Of a DNA stretch of 64,000 nucleotides, positions 59,677 to 64,000 are shown piece by piece. Origin of the DNA: Maea johnstoni. Its lineage: Eukaryota > Annelida > Polychaeta > Spionida > Magelonidae. Below the pieces are notes generated by a model. It ran no database searches and was not told where the DNA came from. It was given only the letters and a program-made list of their open reading frames with translations. Position 1 is the first letter of the stretch; each line of letters begins with the position of its first letter. Location: positions 26,657,371 to 26,721,370 of the forward strand of contig OZ012699.1 of the NCBI GenBank assembly GCA_963942565.1. Reading direction: 5' to 3'. Position numbers and translations under genes: made by a program.

Positions 59677-61191
59677 CCCTCTTATGTGAAGGACACGACA
59701 CATTTCTTATCCAAACTCTTAGATCTAGGTAACTTGCCAGACAATTGCATTCTAGCCACCATGGACGTGGCTAGTCTATATACAAACATTCCCAATCAGG
59801 AAGGTTTAGAAGCAGCTCGAACTGCCCTTAACAGAAATAGACCTAGTCACCACTTGCCAGAAACAGAAAGCCTGATTACCATGTTAGACATGGTATTACA
59901 CATGAATAATTTCGACTTCGCTGGTCACCACTACTTACAGGTAGGAGGCACAGCAATGGGTACCAAAGTAGCCCCCTTATTTGCCAACACATTTATGGGT
60001 TGGTTTGAGGCAAAATTTGTATACACCTATGAACTTCAACCACTGATGTGGGTCAGATTCATAGATGATATTTTCCTCATTTGGCAACATGGCCAAGACA
60101 AACTTAAAATATTCGAGGATCATTTAAATCAGAGTCTAGACTCAATTAAATTTGAGACTGAGACCTCAATGGATGAAGTTCACTTCTTAGATGTTGTAGT
60201 TAGACTGGCAGATACAGTTACCAGCACCAGATTTTATACTAAACCTACAGATGCTCATAATTATTTGAGCTTCTATTCTAGTCACCCTAGGAACTGCAAA
60301 TCAGCAATTCCATACAGTCAATTCCTACGAATTTGCAGGATCTGCAGCAATGACACTGATTTCGTTCGCCATTCCAGGACAATGGCCAAACATTTCCTGG
60401 AAGCGAATTATCCACCAAAAATTGTCCAAGAAAGTTTTAGCAAAGCCTATCACAAGGACAGACTATCTCTTCTAAAACCACCAGCCGGTGGTCCTGTAAA
60501 TGGTGACTCCAAAGACAATGATATTTTCCTTATTACTACCTATCACCCAAGTGGTAGGATTTTAGGAGACATTATGAAGCAGAACTGGGACATTTTGGAC
60601 CGTTTTGCTAGCACTAGGGATGTACTAACTTGGAAAGTTGTCCAAGGTTTTAGACGCCCGAAGAATATTAGAGACATGCTTGTCAGGGCCAGAGTTGTGG
60701 ACCCCACACATACTCAGGACCCTATAACCAAGACGCCCAGACCTGGACGCACATACACCAATAAAAGGTGTCAAAGGAAAGCATGCAGATACTGCATGAA
60801 ATTAGACCATTCTGGCTCAATTATTAGTCCCATCACTGGACGGGAATACAATACCATCAGGAATTACGATTGCAAAACCAATAATATCATATATTGCATT
60901 ACTTGCATTATTTGTTTCAAACAATATATCGGACACACCAAGAGAACTCTTGGTGTACGAATGTGTGAACATTTCAGATATGTCACACAACACAACTTTA
61001 GTCACAGTGTCGGCCGACACTACAACCAAGAAGACCATCAAGGTCTAGGCAATATACGCCTACATGTGCTACAATTTGGACGAAAGGATCCAGATTCACC
61101 CGAATCCCTGGCAATCCGTTTAGAACTGGAGCAACTATGGATCCATAGACTCTGTTCCACAACACCTATGGGCCTTAATGTATTTGACTAA
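59623..61191 (+). CDS. Penelope-like reverse transcriptase with GIY-YIG endonuclease
   Basis: The 522-codon frame starts inside the inserted TIR element; Penelope sequence begins at 59677 with PSYVKDTTHFL. RT motifs in order: MDVASLYTNIP (about residue 47), GTAMGTKVAPLFANTFMG (109-126) and the catalytic FIDD in WVRFIDDIFLIW (about 143-154). A Cys-rich linker (CQRKACRYC) precedes a C-terminal GIY-YIG-type nuclease (IIYCITCIICFKQYIG, then RTLGVRMCEHF, about 420-452), and the frame ends GLNVFD. This domain order defines endonuclease-bearing Penelope-like elements, which prime at nicks in chromosomal DNA. The part shown is open without interruption, but the element as a whole is split and unlikely to be active. 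Confidence 0.92.
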   Translation: MRRKMIVGDKSALYYWALPSYVKDTTHFLSKLLDLGNLPDNCILATMDVASLYTNIPNQEGLEAARTALNRNRPSHHLPETESLITMLDMVLHMNNFDFAGHHYLQVGGTAMGTKVAPLFANTFMGWFEAKFVYTYELQPLMWVRFIDDIFLIWQHGQDKLKIFEDHLNQSLDSIKFETETSMDEVHFLDVVVRLADTVTSTRFYTKPTDAHNYLSFYSSHPRNCKSAIPYSQFLRICRICSNDTDFVRHSRTMAKHFLEANYPPKIVQESFSKAYHKDRLSLLKPPAGGPVNGDSKDNDIFLITTYHPSGRILGDIMKQNWDILDRFASTRDVLTWKVVQGFRRPKNIRDMLVRARVVDPTHTQDPITKTPRPGRTYTNKRCQRKACRYCMKLDHSGSIISPITGREYNTIRNYDCKTNNIIYCITCIICFKQYIGHTKRTLGVRMCEHFRYVTQHNFSHSVGRHYNQEDHQGLGNIRLHVLQFGRKDPDSPESLAIRLELEQLWIHRLCSTTPMGLNVFD

Positions 61192-61275
61192 TCAGTCAAA
61201 TCTGGTACACTTCCTCAAACCCATGCGGGTATTGGACCTGTTTGCCCCTGTTCTCTTTATCAAAGCACATGTTAA
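61192..61275 (+). mobile_element. 3' trailer of the Penelope-like element
   Basis: TCAAACCCATGCGGGTATTG and CCTGTTTGCCCCTGTT follow the stop and recur inverted at 58518-58580. This marks the 3' end of the element at about 61265. Confidence 0.8.
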
Positions 61276-61332
61276 CTAGATATTTTCACGATAATATTTA
61301 TTGGTGCTTTTTCTTTTGTTCGGTATAACAAA

Positions 61333-61468
61333 ACAGTTATTGACTGGCTTATTGGTGGATAGTGCAGACTTTGACCCCTCGGGAGATATATTACACTCGG
61401 GCGTTGCCCTCAGGAAATAATTCCCCCTCGGGGTCAAAATCTGCCCTATCCGGCCAGTCAATAACTGT
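61333..61468. mobile_element. 136-bp foldback element
   Basis: ACAGTTATTGACTGG on the left is exactly inverted on the right. Further in, GACCCCTCGGG faces CCTCGGGGTC. The centre carries ACACTCGGGCGTTGCCCTCA. Target duplications were not resolved. The word before it (TTTGTTCGGTATAACAAAACA) nearly equals one at 51145-51163. Confidence 0.7.
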
Positions 61469-61479
61469 TAATTACAAAA

Positions 61480-61893
61480 CGTGCTATCATTCTGGGGGTG
61501 TCTGTCAAAGTTCTAGCTCAAAACTAAACCTTACTACATTAACAAGCCATCTACTTCAAATCAAAAGTCATATAACTACCAAAGAAGCCTAAAAGGCTGA
61601 AAAAGAAATTCCTCGGTAAACCTCATTTATTAACCTTCCTGATTTCGTCCAAAACTTGACAATCAATCCTTCATCTAGGTCTTCAATGTAGCCACTTATT
61701 AATCAATAGAACACTTCATCAGGATTGTCTGTCATCCTTCGGTCGATCTCAGGGTTCAATCTACTAAGTTCTTTGCACATTATAATTCTTTTGCTCTCGA
61801 AAGCATGGCATCACACGACTATTTCGAATTTTTTTCGTACATTTCGTAAACATCCTGCGAACGTTAAGTTTCATCAATTTTTTTAACAAATTT
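61480..61893. other. Gene-free stretch
   Basis: Nothing is recognised. Near 61835-61890 a CGTAC/TTTCGTA-rich patch resembles 2930-3060. Confidence 0.4.
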
Positions 61894-62369
61894 GTGGCTT
61901 TGGTCGTAGATTTGACATATCTAAAAAATCGTACTTACAATTTGCAGTGGGACAACACCTATACTGAACGGCTAAGTAGATGGACGTTTTATGGACTTTT
62001 AACGACGGCAATGTTAGAATATCTACAAAAGAAGGCTGGGGTTTTACCAGACCCATATGGACCCTTGAGTGCGGAATTACAATCTTCAGAAATACGCAGA
62101 ATGAATGATGAGATGCAAAAAGTAACTACTCTAGATAAGTTGTCTAACAGCTCCAACAGCAGTCTATCCTCTAATAAGAAAAGAATCCTAGGGGTTCTTA
62201 CGTGTCCTATTTATCTACAGTTAGAGCAGACATAGAGAGATATGCTGCTGAAAACGGACCCGCTTCAGCAGTAAAAAAATTCAAGTCTGATTTCCCCAAA
62301 CTCAATGAATCAACTGTGAGAGGTTATAAGAGACTCTTACAAACGTCTGCTGACTTCTATAAAACGTAA
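61894..62369 (+). pseudogene. Transposase-like N-terminal fragment (pogo/Tigger-like), frameshifted
   Basis: The first frame reads LPDPYGPLSAELQSSEIRRM; after a frameshift near 62200 the signal continues as RADIERYAAENGPASAVKKF then LNESTVRGYKRLL to a stop. GPLS, then a PY-rich linker, then YAAENG and ESTVR in this order match the N-terminal region of multi-copy DDE_1/pogo-like proteins I recall from cnidarian and hemichordate genomes. The catalytic region is missing. A TTTGCAG acceptor-like signal lies at 61944-61950 before WDNTYTERL, so the sequence upstream may be intronic. The LINE abuts it directly on the right. Confidence 0.5.
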
Positions 62370-62371
62370 GC

Positions 62372-64000
62372 TAATAATGGTGTCTGATGTTGACATAATA
62401 AGCCAGCAAGGAGTTCTCCCATCAGTTCTGAGTGACCATTTTATTATCTATTGTACAAGGAAAACAGTAAAATCTCTTTTGAACAAACATCATACCACCA
62501 TCATCAGATATATATACCACTACAGCAAGGAAATGCTAACTGAATTACTTCAAACAGTTGATTGGTCTCCAGTCTTAAATTGCCTAGATGCCAATGAAGC
62601 GACACATTTTACTGATTTGTTTACGCCTATAGCAGATACGCTTCCTCCTCTAAAGAAGGTCCGTCTTAAACAACGCTCTGAACCCTGGCTCTCAAGTGAA
62701 ATTTTTGAACTCATAAAAGAGCGTGCTGAAATTAATGAATTGTGCATGAAATCCAGTACAACTGATTTTGAAAATAATAGAAGGGTGCTCAGAAAGTCCA
62801 AACAGAGATAAAGGCAGCAAAGAAAGAACATGTCCAAAATGTGATTGAAGAAAATATGGGGGATGGTTGTCTGAAAGACATTGGGGTGTCTTTCTCTACC
62901 AGGTCAGAGCAGACAAATGTAGGTCTTGACCTAGGAAATGGTGAAACTTGTTTTGACAAAAAGTCGGTAGCTAATAAGTTCTGTGACTTTTTCTGTAATG
63001 TTGCAGATGACCTGGTAAAGAAATTGAAACCTCCAAGTGGACTTTTTAATAAAATACAGGTAAAATCTCTTTATTCCGAAAAAGGGGTCATTGGAAATTC
63101 GTTTGGTTCTTCCACTGTCACAGAAAGTACTGTATACAAATTAATACGTACTGTTAACACTAAGAAAGCTAAAGGGTTGGACAGTATTTCTGCCAAGTTT
63201 ATTAAGGATGGGTGCTCTGTCATCGCTTTTCCCATCCCCCACATACTCAATCTCTCATTATCTCAGTCAACTTTACCTAAATCTTTCCAAGAAGCAAGGG
63301 TTGTTCCCCTCTATAAAAAGGGGGGCAAGGTTGAAGTTGGGAATGACCGCCCAGTTTCAATCCTCCCTGTAGTGTCAAAGAGATTTGAAAGGATTGTGTA
63401 TGATCAGCTAAGTAAGCATTTAGACAAGTACAATATTCTCTATAAATATGAGTCAGGTTTCAGAAAGTCATACTCCATAGCGATTGCTCTCATCGATCTC
63501 TCTGACAGAATCAAGTTTAGTATGGACAAGGGCCTATGTACAGGAATGGTTATGATTGACCTGCAAAAAGCTTTTGATAAAGTCAACCATGCCATAATGC
63601 CTGATAAACTTGGTGCTATTGGATGTGATGATGGGTCAGTAAAGTCGTTCAACTCCTATCTATCCAACAGATCTCAATTTATAGACATAAAGGGCACTTT
63701 ATCAGACCGAGGGGAAGTTACTTGTGACGTACCCCAGGGCTTTATATTGGGACCTTTATTGTTTTTAATGTACGTGAACGATATGGGATCAGTTGTTGAC
63801 TGTGATCTTTGTTGTATACTGATGATTTGCTTCGTTTGATCAGAAGGGAAAACATCATTGATATTGAAAAAAAGCTCAGCGAGGAACTTACTAAATTAAA
63901 TGTGTGGGTGATAGACAACAAACTTTCACTCCACCTGGGAAAGACAGAGTCTATCATTTTTGCCTCAAATAGGAAGTTAACACAACAAATTTCTAAGAAT
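62372..64000 (+). mobile_element. 5'-truncated non-LTR retrotransposon (CR1/L2/Jockey-like), running off the window
   Basis: The copy begins near the end of the endonuclease domain (GVLPSVLSDHFIIYCTRK, with the conserved SDH), then a linker (IYHYSKEML, RLKQRSEPWLSSEIFELI). After a frame change at about 62811-62841, the RT domain follows: KAKGLDSISAKFIKDG, FQEARVVPLYKKGG, NDRPVSILPVVSKRFERIV, GMVMIDLQKAFDKVNHAI and VPQGFILGPLLFLMYVNDM. The catalytic YTDD box lies near 63820 in another frame, so there is a second frameshift. Sequence continues as LNVWVIDNKLSLHLGKTESI to the window edge. 5' truncation is typical of LINE insertion. The copy is dead. Confidence 0.9.

Overview
This is a repeat-rich, AT-rich animal nuclear window: spliced gene remnants, multi-zinc-finger genes, SINEs, a LINE, a Penelope-like element and many small TIR transposons. 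The mix (poly-C2H2 proteins with SGERP linkers, a RAG1 N-terminal-like domain, a GIY-YIG Penelope element, tRNA-headed SINEs) fits an invertebrate, most likely a deuterostome (hemichordate, echinoderm or lancelet). I cannot fix the species.

The only convincing host protein genes are three paralogous zinc-finger genes on the minus strand: ZNF-A (8466-11177, 25 good fingers), ZNF-B (28826-30040, 3 good fingers) and ZNF-C (39889-42297, 16 good fingers). They lie in three copies of a segmental duplication that also carries kilobases of downstream flank and an upstream 77-78 nt exon candidate. ZNF-B starts with a cysteine/histidine domain closely resembling the RAG1 N-terminal region. All three end in 27-residue repeats, most carrying a psi-K-x-E SUMO acceptor motif (8 in ZNF-C). 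Variable DNA-contact residues, finger-block duplication, finger decay and a SUMO-type tail suggest fast-evolving DNA-binding regulators, possibly silencers of transposons, comparable to vertebrate KRAB-ZNF clusters. That role is inference.

Between the genes: 1-3.4 kb holds dispersed repeats; about 3.43 kb a GPCR TM1 exon fragment; 4.3-6.0 kb a GGGCCC-TIR element; 11.96-12.59 kb a hAT MITE with an 8-bp target duplication; 15-17 kb clusters of a TATTTACCG palindrome; 18.6-24.5 kb a near-identical tandem duplication of a 2.96-2.98 kb unit; 25.0-27.1 kb a 2-kb hAT element; 32.9-34.3 kb a 41-bp minisatellite with higher-order structure; 36.0-39.8 kb a 3.8-kb hAT-type element carrying a piece of a host gene.

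From 43 to 57 kb no intact gene is visible. The stretch holds minisatellites, several TTAA- and TA-flanked MITEs, foldback elements, SINEs and a decayed multi-copy gene (48.6-49.3 kb). At 57.1-57.9 kb there is a satellite made of tRNA-like A-box units. The last 6 kb holds a Penelope-like retroelement with RT and GIY-YIG domains, split by a 697-bp TIR element, then a transposase-like fragment abutting a 5'-truncated LINE that runs off the window.
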